Positions 12,940 through 23,549 are shown, counted from the stretch's first letter. The stretch is DNA of 64,000 nucleotides from Aquarana catesbeiana (GCF_042186555.1 NC_133333.1:221032757-221096756), one strand, 5' to 3'. Made by a program: numbers and translations. Notes: generated by a model from the sequence alone, not told the origin.

Positions 12940-14113
12940 TTAACCACTTAAGGACCAAGCCTTTTTCTGAGATTTGGTGTTTGCAAGTTAAAAACAGGTT
13001 TTTTTTCGCTAGAAAATTACTTAGAACCCCCAAACATTATATATTTTTTTTCTAACACCCTAAAGAATAAAATGGCAGTTATTGCAATACTTTTTGTCAC
13101 ACCGTATTTGCGCGGCGATCTTACAAGCGTACTTTTTTGGGAAAAAATTCACTTTTTTCAATTAAAAAATAAGACAACAATAAAGTTAGCCCAATTTTTT
13201 TATATTGTGAAAGATAATGTTATGCCGAGTAAATTGATACCCAACAAGTTACGCTTCAAAGTTGCGTCCGCTCGTGTAATGACGACAAACTTTTGCCCTT
13301 AAAAATCTCTATAGGTGACGTTTAAAAAATTCTACAGGTTGCATGTTTTGAGTTACAGTGGAGGTCTAGGGCTAGAATTATTGCTGTAACGATCCCGGCA
13401 ATACCTCACATGTGAAGTTTGAACACCGTTTTCATATGCGGGTGCTGCTCACGTATGCGTTCGCTTCTGCACGCGAGCTCGGTGGGACGGGGCACCTTTA
13501 AAAAATTTTATTTTTTTATCTTATTTATTTTACCTTTTTATTTTTTATTTTTACACTGTTCTTTAAAAAAAAAAAATTGAGTCACTTTATTCCTATTACA
13601 AGGAATGTAAACATCCCTTGTAATAGAAAAAAAGCATGGCAGGACCTCTTAAATATGAAACCTGGGGTCAAAAAGACCACAGATCCCATATTTACACTGA
13701 AATGCAATAAAAAAAAAAAAAAAAATGTAATGTCATTTAAAAAAAAAATGTCCCTTTTAAGAGCATTGGGCGGAAGTGACGTTTTGACGCCGCTTCCGCT
13801 CTGCAATGATATGGAGACGGGTGGGGGCCATCTTCCCCTCACTTGTTTCCATGTCAGGCTAGGGAGAGGATCCGATCGCCTCCACCGCTACCGACGGCTC
13901 CGGTAAGCGGCAGAGGGCACTGGAGAACGGCGGGGTGGCCCTCTCCCGCTGCTGATAAAAGTGATCTTGCGGCGAATCCGCCGCAGAGACCACTTTTATC
14001 TTGAAGCGGACTGCCCGCTCTTGAAGAGGATACCGGGGTTATGGCAGCTAGCTGCTATCATAACAACGGTATTCCTCTTCAAAGTAGCGACGTAAAACGA
14101 CAACGGTGGTTAA
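12940..14113. mobile_element. TTAA-flanked piggyBac-like element
   Basis: TTAA at 12,940-12,943 and 14,110-14,113 bound a block with short inverted ends (CCAC... and ...GTGG). It interrupts the left half of the fold-back Tc1 element. It contains a small hairpin around CTATTACAAGG (about 13,594-13,625) and another around GATAAAAGTG (about 13,955-14,000). No transposase frame is present. It resembles 8534-9786 in overall style but is not a close copy. Confidence 0.7.
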
Positions 14114-14262
14114 ATCATAATGATAACAGAAATGGCCCTAATAAAAAGTTTACATACCCTGGAATGTTTGGCCTTGGTACAGACACAGAAGGTGGCCCAC
14201 ACAGGTTAAAATGGCAATTAAAGGTTAATTTTCCACATTTGTAGGTTTTTAAATCACAATTA

Positions 14263-14682
14263 TGCCCCGTACACACGGTCGGACTTTGTTCGGACATTCC
14301 GACAACAAAATCCTAGGATTTTTTCCGACGGATGTTGGCTCAAACTTGTCTTGCATACACACGGTCACACAAAGTTGTCGGAAAATCCGATCGTTCTAAA
14401 CGCTGTGACGTAAAACACGTACGTCGGGACTATAAACGGGGCAGTGGCCAATAGCTTTCATCTCATTATTTATTCTGAGCATGCGTGGCACTTTGTCCGT
14501 CGGATTTGTGTACACACGATCGGAATTTCCGACAACGGATTTTGTTGTCGGAAAATTTTATCTCCTGCTCTCCAACTTTGTGTGTCGGAAAATCCGATGG
14601 AAAATGTCCGATGGAGCCCACACACGGTCGGAATTTCCGACAACACGCTCTGATCGGACAATCCGACCGTGTGTACGGGGCA
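14263..14682. mobile_element. Harbinger-type MITE, subfamily A
   Basis: Inverted ends TGCCCCGTACACACGGTCGG and its mirror are flanked by TTA on both sides (14,260-14,262 and 14,683-14,685), the 3-bp TWA duplication typical of PIF/Harbinger transposition. The body is built from inverted sub-blocks on CGGTCGGAATTTCCGACAAC, so the outer motif recurs four times. The centre holds CACGTACGTCGG and GCCAATAGCT. No protein is encoded. Close relatives lie at 26,927-27,349 and 47,476-47,908. Confidence 0.88.
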
Positions 14683-14709
14683 TTAGTGTCTGTGTATAAA
14701 TAGCCAATG

Positions 14710-15145
14710 AGTTTGTTAGCTCTCACATGGATGCTAGACACTGAGCCATGAGGAGGTAGAAAAGAAAAGTCAAAAGACCTGCGTAACATGGTAATGAAAC
14801 TTTACAAAGATGGTAAAGGATATAAAAATATCCAAAGCCTTGAATATGCCAGTCAGTACTGTTTAATCACTTATTAAGAAGTAGAAAATTAGGGGCTCTT
14901 TTGATACCAAGCCAAGGTCAGGTAGACCAAGAAAGATTACAGCCACAACTGGTGGAAGAATTGCTCAGGATACAAAGAAAAACCCCACAGGTAACCGCAG
15001 GAGAAATACGGGCTGCTCTCCAAAAAGACGGTGTGGTTGTTTTCAAGGAGCACGATTCAACGATACTTGAACAAAAAAGAGCTGCATTGTTGAGCTGCCA
15101 AAATGAAGCCTTTACTGCGCCAATGCCACAAAAAAGACAATGAGG
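14710..15145 (+). pseudogene. Tc1 transposase N-terminal fragment (left arm)
   Basis: Translation in shifting frames gives a Tc1-type DNA-binding region: a helix-turn-helix with YKDGKGYK near 14,800, then TPQVTAGEIRAALQKDGVVV near 14,980-15,040. Stops and frame changes interrupt it, and the catalytic DDE part is absent because the sequence turns back into an inverted copy. In intact relatives this region binds the terminal repeats. Here it can make no functional protein. Confidence 0.7.
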
Positions 15146-15149
15146 CATG

Positions 15150-15612
15150 TCAAGGTTTTGTTGGGCATATTGTAACCAGGCCTTTTTGTGGAACTTGTAC
15201 AGTAAAGGCTTCTTCCTGGCAACTTGACCATGCAGCTCTTTTTTGTCCAAGTATCATCGTATTGTGCTACTTAAAAAAAACAACACACCATCCAGAGCAG
15301 CCTGTATTTCTCCTGAGGTTACCTGTTGGTTTTTCTTTGTATAACGAACAGTTCCTGTGGCAGTTGTGGCTTAAATCTTTCTTGATCTATCTGACATTGG
15401 CTTGGTATCGAGAGATCCCCAAATTTTCCACTTCTTATTAAGTGATTGAACAGTACTGACTGGCATATTCAAAGCTTTGGATATCTTTTTATAACCTTTA
15501 CCATCTTTGTAAAGTTGAATTACCTTGTTACGCAGGTCTTTTGACTATTCTTTTCTACCTCCTCATGGCTCAGTGTCTAGCCTGCTTAGTGCATCTATGT
15601 GAGAGCTAACAC
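15150..15612 (-). pseudogene. Tc1 transposase N-terminal fragment (right arm)
   Basis: Reading the minus strand from about 15,600 repeats the left arm: the YKDGKGYK helix-turn-helix region near 15,490 and KELHGQVARKKPLL near 15,200-15,245, then a Tc1-like KAWLQYAQQNLD stretch near 15,150-15,190. It is broken by frameshifts and lacks the catalytic domain. The mirror arrangement with the preceding fragment defines the fold-back. Confidence 0.7.
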
Positions 15613-15689
15613 AGGCACTAATTGTGAAAATATAAGAAACAGAAATGGGACTTTAGATGAAACATGTCATTGTGGTTAGTAATAGTATG

Positions 15690-16262
15690 TATAAATGTTT
15701 AAAGTACATTTTAATTTGATTTGATGTCATTAACCCCTAAGGGTAGTCCATGATTTTTAGAGCATATAAAATAAAATATAATACAGATATAATCATATAA
15801 GATGAATATATAATTTGTAATATTAATGAATTTAATGCAAATAAATTGATGGGCATAATCAATACAATTCTTACAAAAAGATACATAACTCAAAAAAATG
15901 TAATACATAACATGATACAGATACAGACAAGAAAGAGTAATATTGATGGAATTCATGATTAAAACAAGCTTTAGCTGGGCACCCTTAGTTAAAGACTGAC
16001 GCGTTTCTTGGCTTCCTGCCAGTCATCAGGGGTAAGATGCACATGTTTACTAAAAAATAATAAGGTAACTGTTAATAAATAGAACCTTCTAATGAAAGGA
16101 AACAGCCACTTACCGGTGCGAGGAGGAGACGCAAACGCTGTCGGGGGACCCCAGAAGACGAGGTTCGAGGCCACTCTGTGAAAAACAAACTGCACAGTGG
16201 AGGTAAGTATGATATGTTTGTTATTAAAAAGAAAAAAAAAAACGAAGGTTTACAATCACTTT
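15690..16262. mobile_element. AT-rich insertion with a GACGCGTTTCTTGG core
   Basis: A block in the right half of the fold-back Tc1 that has no counterpart in the left half. It is AT-rich at first, then holds GACGCGTTTCTTGGCTTCC and TCATCAGGGG near 15,998-16,032 and ends at a CACTTTAA near 16,256-16,263. The CATCAGG/GCGTTTC combination recurs in other blocks of this window. Class unknown; boundaries approximate. Confidence 0.45.
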
Positions 16263-16316
16263 AAAGCCAAATTTTCACAATTTCTGCCAGGGTATGCAAA
16301 CTTTTGAGCACAACTG

Positions 16317-16731
16317 TTCCTGACCCAGTACCATAACCCTGATGCATTGCCATATACCTGACCCAATACTATACACCCAGTACTGTACATCTGACCTGGT
16401 GACATACACCCAGTACTGTACCCCTGGCCCCATTTCATATACCCAGCCCAGTTCTATACACCCAGTGCTGTACCCCTGATGCGGTACCATTGATCCAACC
16501 CAGTACCATACAACCAGTACTGTACCCCTGACCCAGTGCCATATACCAGACCCAGTACCAAACACCCAGTTCCAAACCCCTGACCCTGTATCATATACCC
16601 ACTCCTGTACTTTACACCCAGTACTGTACTCCTGACCTAGTTTCATATTCCCGATCGAGTACTATACACCCACTATGGTATCCCTGACAGGGTGCCATAT
16701 ACCTGACTCTACCTGCCATACAATAGTACTA
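16317..16731. repeat. CCAGTAC/CATA minisatellite, segment 3
   Basis: The array resumes directly after the fold-back Tc1 with units such as CACCCAGTACTGTACCCCTG, and stops where the second Tc1 element begins. Confidence 0.85.
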
Positions 16732-17093
16732 CAGTACCTTGAAAAAGTATTCATACCCCTTTAAATTTTCCACATTTTGTCATGTTACAACCAAAATGTA
16801 AATGTATTTTCTTGGGATTTTATGTGATAGGCCCATAATTAAGTGGAAGGAAAAAGATAAATGTTTTTCTTTTTTTTTTTACAAATACATATATGAAACG
16901 TGTGGTGTGCATTTGAACTCAGCCCCCTTTACTCTGATATCCATAACTAAAATCTAATGGAACCAATTGCCTTCAGATGTCACCTAATTGGTAAATAGAG
17001 TCCACCTGTGTGTAATTTAATCTCAGTATAAATACAGCTGTTCTGTGAAGCCCTGAGAGGTTTGTTAGAGAACCTTAGTGAACAAACAGCATC

Positions 17094-17285
17094 ATGAAGG
17101 CCAAGGAAAACACCAGACAGGTCAGGGATAAAGTTGTGGACAAGATTAAAGCAGCGTTAGGTTATGAAAAAATATCCCAAGCTTTGAACATCTCACGGAG
17201 CACTGTTCAATCCATCATCTGAAAATGGAAAGAGTATGGCACAACTGCAAACCTACCAAGACATGGCCGTCCACCTAAACTAATG
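17094..17285 (+). pseudogene. Tc1 transposase, N-terminal part
   Basis: The frame opens with ATG at 17,094 and encodes a paired-like helix-turn-helix (KISQALNISRSTVQSII near residues 26-42) followed by an RHGRPPKL motif, the AT-hook/GRPR-type linker of Tc1 proteins. A TGA at about 17,220 breaks it. The coding sequence stops at about 17,285 where the fold-back element is inserted. In the family this domain recognises the terminal inverted repeats. Confidence 0.75.
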
Positions 17286-17287
17286 AA

Positions 17288-17855
17288 AAGTGATAGGGGC
17301 CGCTGGTAGGTGAACTCACTAAATAAATGTGCTAAATAAACAATTAAGACCATATATAAAACATGGATATGTAATTAAACATATAGATGCACTGGAAACA
17401 CAAATGTCTTTAAATGTCCATATATCTTTAGTTAAATAACTTCAGCTGACCAATATCGTGCATTCCACTGCCGTTGAAAGACAAACCGGAAGCTCGGACC
17501 CTGAAGTGGCGTGACCAGAAGGCGCCTCGACGTACGTTTCGTATCACTACATCATCAGGAAGAGTCTATATACCACAGGATCTCCAAATCTATCGATTCC
17601 AGACCTTCTTTTTAATTAACAAGGTTATGGCTATCTGGTGAGCAGGCCTTTTTATCTGAGCACTTTGGGTGTATATTTTAATCTACTGTCAAGTGGTGGA
17701 GGATTACATTGCATGATATTGGTCAACTGAAGTTATTTTGCTGAAGATATATGGACATTTTTGTGTTTCCAGTGCATCTATATGTTTAATCACATATCCA
17801 TGTTTTATATAAGGTCTTAATTGTTCACCTACCAGCGCCCCCTATCACTTTTTAT
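17288..17855. mobile_element. Fold-back element inside the Tc1 transposase
   Basis: GTGATAGGGGC near 17,290 and GCGCCCCCTATCAC near 17,835-17,850 are inverted ends. The arms continue inwards for well over 100 bp, including AAACATATAGATGCACTGG near 17,377 and its mirror near 17,770. The spacer holds GACGTACGTTTCGTATCAC and CATCATCAGGAAG near 17,530-17,562. No protein is encoded. It lies between the N-terminal and central parts of the transposase and so is younger than the Tc1 element. Confidence 0.75.
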
Positions 17856-17954
17856 TTGTTTGCACAGTAGTTTGTCTACATGTTTTTAAGGAGCAGCTAT
17901 TTGGATATATACATTAATTAATTTGGCGTGAGGTTTTGTGTTTTTCTCATCCAC

Positions 17955-18263
17955 CTATACTGACAGGCCAGGAGAGCAAAAATCAGAGAGGCAGCCAAGA
18001 GGCCCATGGTAAATCTGGAGGAGCTGCAGAGATCCACAGCTCAGGTGGGAGAATCTGTCCACAGGACAACTATTAGTTGGGCACTCCACAAATCTGACTT
18101 TTATGAAAGAGTGCCAAGAAGAAATCCATTGTTTAAAGAAAGCCATAAGATATCTAGTTTGCAGTTTCGAGAAGCCATGTGGGGGACACAGCAAACATGT
18201 GGAAGAAGGTGCTCTGGTCAGATGAGACCAAAATTGAACTTTTTGGCCCAAAGCAAAACGCTA
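17955..18263 (+). pseudogene. Tc1 transposase, central part
   Basis: The coding sequence resumes after the fold-back with a linker, then a second DNA-binding-like stretch (VHRTTISWALHKSDFYERV near 18,058-18,110) and the start of the catalytic core. The frame changes near 18,195 and again near 18,250. It lies between the insertion and the better preserved C-terminal part. Confidence 0.65.
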
Positions 18264-18264
18264 T

Positions 18265-18780
18265 GTGTGGTGGAAAACTAACACTACACATCACCCTGAA
18301 CACACCATCCCCACTGTGAAACATGGTGGTGGCAGCATCATGTTGTGGGAATGCTTTTCTACAGCAGGGACAGGGAACCTAGTCAGAGTTGATGAGAAGA
18401 TGGATGGAACCAAAAACAGGACAATCTTAGAAGATAACCTGTCTACAAAAGACTTGAGACTGGGGTGGAGGTTCACCTTCCAGCAGGACAACGACCGTAA
18501 ACATACAGCCAGAGCTATAATGGAATGGTTTAGATCAAAGCATATTCATGTGTTAGAATGGCCCAGTCAAAGCCCAGACCTAAATCTAATTGAGAATCTG
18601 TGGCAAAACTTGAAAATCGCTGTTCACAGACACTCTCCATCCAATCTGACAGAGCTTGAGCTATTTTGCAAAGACGAATGGGCAAAAATGTTACTCTCTA
18701 GATGTGCAAAGCTGGTAGAGACATCCACAAAAAGACTTGCAGCTGTAATTGCAGGGAAAGGTGGTTCTACAAAGTATTGA
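18265..18780 (+). pseudogene. Tc1 transposase, catalytic C-terminal part
   Basis: A 171-codon open stretch covers most of the DDE domain. HGGGSIMLWECFS is the conserved Tc1 core, FQQDNDRKHTA carries the second catalytic Asp, and SPDLNLIENLW carries the final acidic residue (Glu). The frame ends naturally at TGA 18,778-18,780, about 185 bp before the right terminal repeat, as in intact relatives. The first Asp would lie in the preceding disrupted part. The fragment is too short to act alone. Confidence 0.85.
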
Positions 18781-18998
18781 CTCCGGGGGGCTGAATACAA
18801 ATGCACACCACACTTTTCACACATTTATTTGTAAAAAAAATTGAAAACCATCTAGCAGTTTTCTTCCACTTCACAACTATGTGCCACTTTGTGTTGGTCT
18901 ATCACATAAAATTTGAATAATATACACTTACTTTTTGGTTGTAACATGACAAAATGTGGAAAATATCAAGGGGTATGAATACTTTTTTCAAGGCACTG

Positions 18999-19480
18999 TG
19001 TACTCTTGACCCAATTTCATATATCTGACACAGTACTGTACCCTTGATGCAGTGCCATATACCCAACCTAGTAACATACACCCAGTACTGTACCCCCCAC
19101 CTAGTGCCAGATACCTGACCCAGGACCATACACCCAGTACTGTACCCCCGACCGTTGCTTATAGCTGACCCAGTACCATACATCCAAGACTCTTGGTGCC
19201 ATATACCCAACCCAGTACCATAAACCTAGTGCTTTGCCATCTGACTCTGTGCCATATACCCAGAACCATTCTCTGACCCAGTGCTATATACCCAACCCAG
19301 TATCATGCAGGCAGTGCTACACCCCTGACCTAATTGCATATACCCGATCCAGCTCCAGGTTTGAGCCCACAACACTGGGTGTATGGCATTGGATTGGGCA
19401 CATGGTGGCAGGTCTGGCATATACACCAGACCCACCACTGCATACCCAATCTGGTGCCATACACTGAGCCTGTTCCAATT
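18999..19480. repeat. CCAGTAC/CATA minisatellite, segment 4
   Basis: The array continues after the second Tc1 with more divergent units (CACCCAGTACTGTACCCCC, CCATATACCCAACCCAG) and fades out near 19,480-19,510. Confidence 0.8.
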
Positions 19481-19499
19481 TTCCCTGCTGGATACTGAG

Positions 19500-21185
19500 T
19501 ATCTGACCCTGTGTTTTTTTCTCCAGAGGGAAAGAAATCTTGCGTATTGAAAAAATTGTAAGTGTGAAGCACAGTGGGGTACAATCTTAACTATCTAATC
19601 TGATTTCAGCTTCCTGTAGCTTTTTGTCCACAGAATGTGAAACGCAGCTTCTGATTGGTTGCTGGGTGGAGCTGTATAAATGGTTCAGTTCTTGGAGTGT
19701 CCTCCATTGCTCGCTGGTTGTCTGGCAACCTCAGCACATTCCAGAGTCATTAGGCGATGGAGGGAAATGCTGTTCAGCCTTCATATACCCATCATTGAGT
19801 CGCCCACATCACAGAGAGAACAGTGGCACCAATGATGAGGCTACCCTCACAGACAGGGCCTCTTTTCACAACTCCTCCCCCATACAGGACTCTCATCTGC
19901 GCTGGGCCTTGTGTCTTGGATTTGCAAGATCATCTCTAAGGGAGGCAGGCACCATCCATTTACTGCAGCTTGGAGAGGTGGTGGTGAACCCATCCCAGAT
20001 TTGTAAGATCTTCTTTAGCATTCGGGCAAATAAGAGCAGATCACTGTTTGGTTGCTATTTGTTATTGCACTGTGTACAGCGCTGTCTGTCAGATGGATTC
20101 ATGTGCTATCCCTCCATTGGGAGAAAGGACTGGAGGTGAGCTGACCATGCAAAGATATTCGTGTCACAGGTTGTCACCTCCCCCGGTGCAGCATGCTGCA
20201 ACTTGCTCTTTATTTAACACCTCTCAGCTGTATGTGTCGGGTTGCCGGATGACGCACAGCGATGCGCTCATGTAACATCGATAATTGAAGAGTTCCCATT
20301 GAACGTGGCGGCATTAGATGCACATTGTCGGATTCTACAGATCTGGGAAAACATGAAAAGCGCGGCGGATTTCTGTGTAAATGAATTGGGCATAAATTTG
20401 GCGTGGGCTGTGCGGCGATGTCGCTCCTGCACCCTCTCTAATTACTCCAGCTGTTTCTGTTTCATCTCCCGCGCCTCACGTCAATAAAGTCTGCGAGCAG
20501 ATGGTTTGCTATTGATTATCTCAGCTGTACGCTCTGTGTGCCAACCACAGAACACGGCACTGCTGGATGACAGACATGGCGCCGGCTGAAGGTGACCTGG
20601 CCCCAGGCTTGTCTAGCGGTCTGCGGCCATACAGGTAACGTCAAATCATCTGGATTTCTGAAATGCCCTTTATGCCTCTCCCCCTTCAAAAGGCAGAAAA
20701 TCTTTTGCCAATCCAGCCAGCGCACTTCCCTGATGTCTACCTTTATACTGAGTACACAAACACACCAGCTGAAAGCTGAGATCAGGCTTGCAAGGAGAAT
20801 GGCTGATCGACCAGAAAGGGAGTTTTTTGTCAGACAGCCTTACTGCAGGGAGAGAGCTCATGGTGCCACTGGGGTTGTGATGTTCAATAGTAGTCTATAG
20901 AAAAGGTAGCAGCAGTGTAGTCTAAAGAGTGGCAGAAAGGTGGTGCCCCCCTCAGCAGACAATGTGCATTACATGCCTCTTGTCTGGTGTCACCTGTTTA
21001 GCTAGGGCCATGTAAAGAGGAGCTCCACTTCAAGAGAAATTGTCATCTCCTTTTTACTCTACTGGGTAATCCCTCAACCTCAAATATATATATCATACAT
21101 ACATACATTTATGATAAGAGTTCTGAGCTGAGTGTAAACAATCCTCTCAGTGGGTGATACATGTGTGTATGTGTTTGTGTGTATA
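19500..21185. other. Single-copy-looking sequence with an island at 20,270-20,530
   Basis: No coding exon or mobile element was recognised. The stretch at about 20,270-20,530 is free of repeats and holds TCTAATTACTCC, TCAATAAAGTCTG and TATTGATTATC motifs of the kind found in homeodomain-bound enhancers. This is a weak, composition-based suggestion only. Confidence 0.3.
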
Positions 21186-21224
21186 CATATGATGGGAGGA
21201 TGTTACAATATAGCTTTTTTTTTA

Positions 21225-21545
21225 CTCAATAGAGCCCTCTTGACAAATAATATCCTTGCGTCCCCGTTCATATTGGCGCGATTTGACATGCAATTTGACA
21301 GGTCAAATCAGAACCTATTGCCGACAATAGTAGCGTCTCAATCGGTGCGACTTTGCGGCCCTGCACCGATTTCCAAAAGTAGTTCCTGCACTACTTTTGG
21401 TGCCCTCGGTAGCAATTTCAGTAGACATCTGAGCATGAACCCCCACAGATGTTTTTCAAGTTGCCCCCCGAAGTCAGACTAAAATGCTGCTTTGAAATCG
21501 TGCAATTTCAGATGAAGGCCGTGTTCAGTGTGAACAAGGGCTGAA
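21225..21545. mobile_element. Possible degraded MITE of the GCGACTTTG type
   Basis: The block contains GGTGCGACTTTGCGG and related CGATTT/GAAATCGTGC stretches, and ends in a GTTCAGTGTGAACAAGGGC phrase resembling the TTTCACACTTATACGAC ends of the elements at 60,560-61,425. Clear terminal repeats were not resolved. Confidence 0.4.
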
Positions 21546-22740
21546 TGTGGATTGTCCTATTGGTGATTTCATGATTTAATCGTAGCAGCTGTTCAGCATT
21601 GCTGCTGATTGCACCAAAGACATAGATGACTAGTAGAGGGCACCGCCATGTATGAGATCTGATGATGGAATACGTACAATACATTATCTGCTCACGCCGA
21701 GCCCTCTCCTTTCTAATTTTCTGCTCTCATCAGATCTGCACAGCTTTATGAAGCTGTTTTGAGACTTCTGTCTCCTTTTGTCTCTTGACAGCAATTAAGA
21801 TTTTTATCCTGGTTGTTCTGGTTTGCCATTGTGAGTTGCGGCAGCTTCCGGCATACACGTGAAATGTGGAAAGAAAACGGCCGTACAAAGTGTATTTTAG
21901 GAATAATTAGGACTCTGACATTTTAGGTAGGAAGATTAGAAGCGGAGTGTTTCTCTCCTGACTTCATCCCTTGGGTACGCAGCGAGCGCGGAGAACGCCG
22001 GCTGAGAGAGACGTCTCTCCTCCACGGGAGCGCAGCGCCATTCTCAGCCCTGAATGGAGACCATAGATATCTCTGTCCTGCAGGAGGTTCCAAGGTGATG
22101 GTCAGTGCTCTCTCTGTCACAGATAATTCTTCCTGTCCCACCAGCCGCTGCTCTTATCTATAATATAATCAGCGAATCGCCGATAACCTCTCCGCTCCAC
22201 CGCCCAGTTCTCAGGAAATATTTCCTCCTGCTTTTACTGGACAGCGACTGGAGTGCAATCACCTTCCATCATTTCCTTATACTCACTGTTTCTCGTATTC
22301 CTTTACCTGAAAGTAATTTTTATATGACAATGACTTGCTTTCCTATTTTTTGCTTATACAAATTTGTAAAGGAGCCTTTGTGATTGTTGTATGGTGGAAA
22401 TCATTAATGTAACACAAAGGATCTCCTCTATACTTCCTCCCTGGTAGTCACCCCACCATATCAGAGGACAGTTTACCCTATTGTCTATTCCCTTATAGGA
22501 ATTTCTCCATCTTCATCATACAAGTGCTTCTATTGGAGATCAGAAACCAGGTCTCCTTGCAAATTAAGTCTGAGGTGTCTTCTTCCTCCACAGATCAGCA
22601 CAGAATGCAGTGGATAATACAGTCCCACCCTGCTCCCCTCTATTAGATCCCTGCTCGGTGTGCAGATTGCCATGTACCAATGGCGGCCGCTCCATTAGGG
22701 GCGCAAGGGCACCGCCCCCCTAATCCATGCACCCTGCCCC
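21546..22740. other. Unassigned sequence, no gene seen
   Basis: Mixed-composition DNA without recognisable repeats. Around 21,780-21,930 there are AT-core motifs (GCAATTAAGA, GAATAATTAGG) but no coding signal. Confidence 0.3.
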
Positions 22741-22744
22741 TAAT

Positions 22745-23219
22745 CTATATGCAGGGTGTCAGACTCTTGGATTTCAATGTTTTTTTTTTTTTTTTTTTAT
22801 TGAGGCACGTGATTAGAGCCTGAGGCTCTAATTAACTTCAAAAAAGGGTGGGCTCGGGGCACAGAGCACTGCACCCAAAGCCCACCCAGATTGGCCAGAT
22901 TGGCCAGAAGGAGAAGCAGGAAGACAATAGCGAATAATAATTTGCTATTGTCTTCCTGCTTCTCCTTCTGGCCAATCGGGAAGCGGGTTTTAAGACCCGA
23001 TTGGCAGAGAGGAGAAGCGATGGCATTGGCCAGCAGCAGGGGGGAGGCGCCGAGGCTTCCTGCAACCTGGATAGGGTAAGTGAGGGGCTGATGGGCGGAC
23101 GAGTGAGCGACAGGGTGGAGGGGCGTGTGGCGGGGTGGGGGGGGGGGGGGGTTTGTTTGCTGACCGACCAATCAACGGATGGGGGGCAGGGGATTTGACC
23201 GAACTAACGAGATGGGGAG
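22745..23219. repeat. GC-rich dispersed-repeat block with internal hairpin
   Basis: It starts with a T tract and contains the 33-bp hairpin listed next. It ends in G-rich sequence next to a truncated Tc1 element. The partial phrase GATTGGC is repeated in several orientations. The class is unknown. Confidence 0.45.
22899..22976. repeat. Perfect 33-bp inverted repeat
   Basis: Arms 22,899-22,931 and 22,944-22,976 are exact reverse complements over 33 bp (ATTGGCCAGAAGGAGAAGCA at the outer end), with a 12-nt AT-rich spacer. Perfect pairing points to recent origin or gene conversion between the arms. RNA from either strand would form an uninterrupted stem. Confidence 0.92.
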
Positions 23220-23261
23220 GTGAAATACACCAGCAAGTCCACCCCTGAATGGCTCAAAAAA

Positions 23262-23549
23262 AAAAAAATGAAGGTTTTGGAGTGGCCTATTCAAAGTCCA
23301 GAGTTAAGTCCGATTAAGATGCTGTGGCATGACCTACAAAAGCTTTCCAATGTGGCTGAATTTAAACAATTCTGCAATAAAGAGTGGGCCAAAATTCCTC
23401 CACAGAAATGTGAAAGACTCATTACCAGTTATTGCAAATGTTTGATTGCAGTTCTGCCGCCAAGGGTGGCACAACCAGTTATTAGGTTTAGGGGCAATTA
23501 CTTTTTCACAAAGGACCAGGCAGGTTTGGACAGGTTTGGATATATGTAA
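23262..23549 (+). pseudogene. Tc1 transposase C-terminal remnant
   Basis: The frame shows KVLEWPIQSPELSPIKMLWH, the C-terminal DDE signature of Tc1 enzymes. The residue normally serving as the final catalytic Glu is Lys here (PIKMLW where the family has an IEN-type motif). Downstream, FKQFCNKEWAKIPPQKCERL matches the usual C-terminal helix region. The N-terminal and central parts are absent. Confidence 0.8.

Larger units (their letters stand above)
12786..16316. mobile_element. Fold-back Tc1/mariner element with nested insertions
   Basis: The ends are inverted repeats of about 42 bp: 12,786-12,827 starts CAGTTGTGCTCAAAAGTTTG and 16,275-16,316 is its reverse complement, with TA immediately before the left end. 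The interior is not a normal transposase gene. The left half carries an N-terminal transposase segment on plus (about 14,710-15,145) and the right half carries the same segment on minus (about 15,150-15,612). The element is thus two 5' halves joined head to head. A TTAA element (12,940-14,113) and a Harbinger-type MITE (14,263-14,682) are inserted in the left half, and a further block with a GCGTTTCTTGG core (about 15,690-16,262) in the right half. It is non-autonomous. Confidence 0.85.
16732..18998 (+). mobile_element. Tc1/mariner element with split transposase
   Basis: Left end CAGTACCTTGAAAAAGTATT at 16,732 (preceded by TA) is mirrored at about 18,965-18,998 with few mismatches. Both ends continue into a shared CATGTTACAACCAAAA stretch that is part of the inverted repeat. 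The element sits in the minisatellite, which resumes at 18,999. The transposase is on plus but is interrupted by a fold-back insertion (about 17,288-17,855), one stop codon and frameshifts. It cannot make its own enzyme. Confidence 0.88.

Noticed and set aside
14466..14789. Several overlapping frames on both strands, repeated at 47,265-47,727
   Set aside because: They are the Harbinger-type MITE palindrome read in different frames; similarity between the loci reflects the MITE and not a protein family.
18265..18780. Open 171-codon transposase frame considered as a working gene
   Set aside because: It lacks the N-terminal DNA-binding part and the first catalytic Asp; the upstream coding sequence is split by an insertion, a stop and frameshifts.
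22797..23171. Proline-rich minus frame of 124 codons
   Set aside because: It runs through the hairpin and a G-run; low-complexity translation of repeat DNA.
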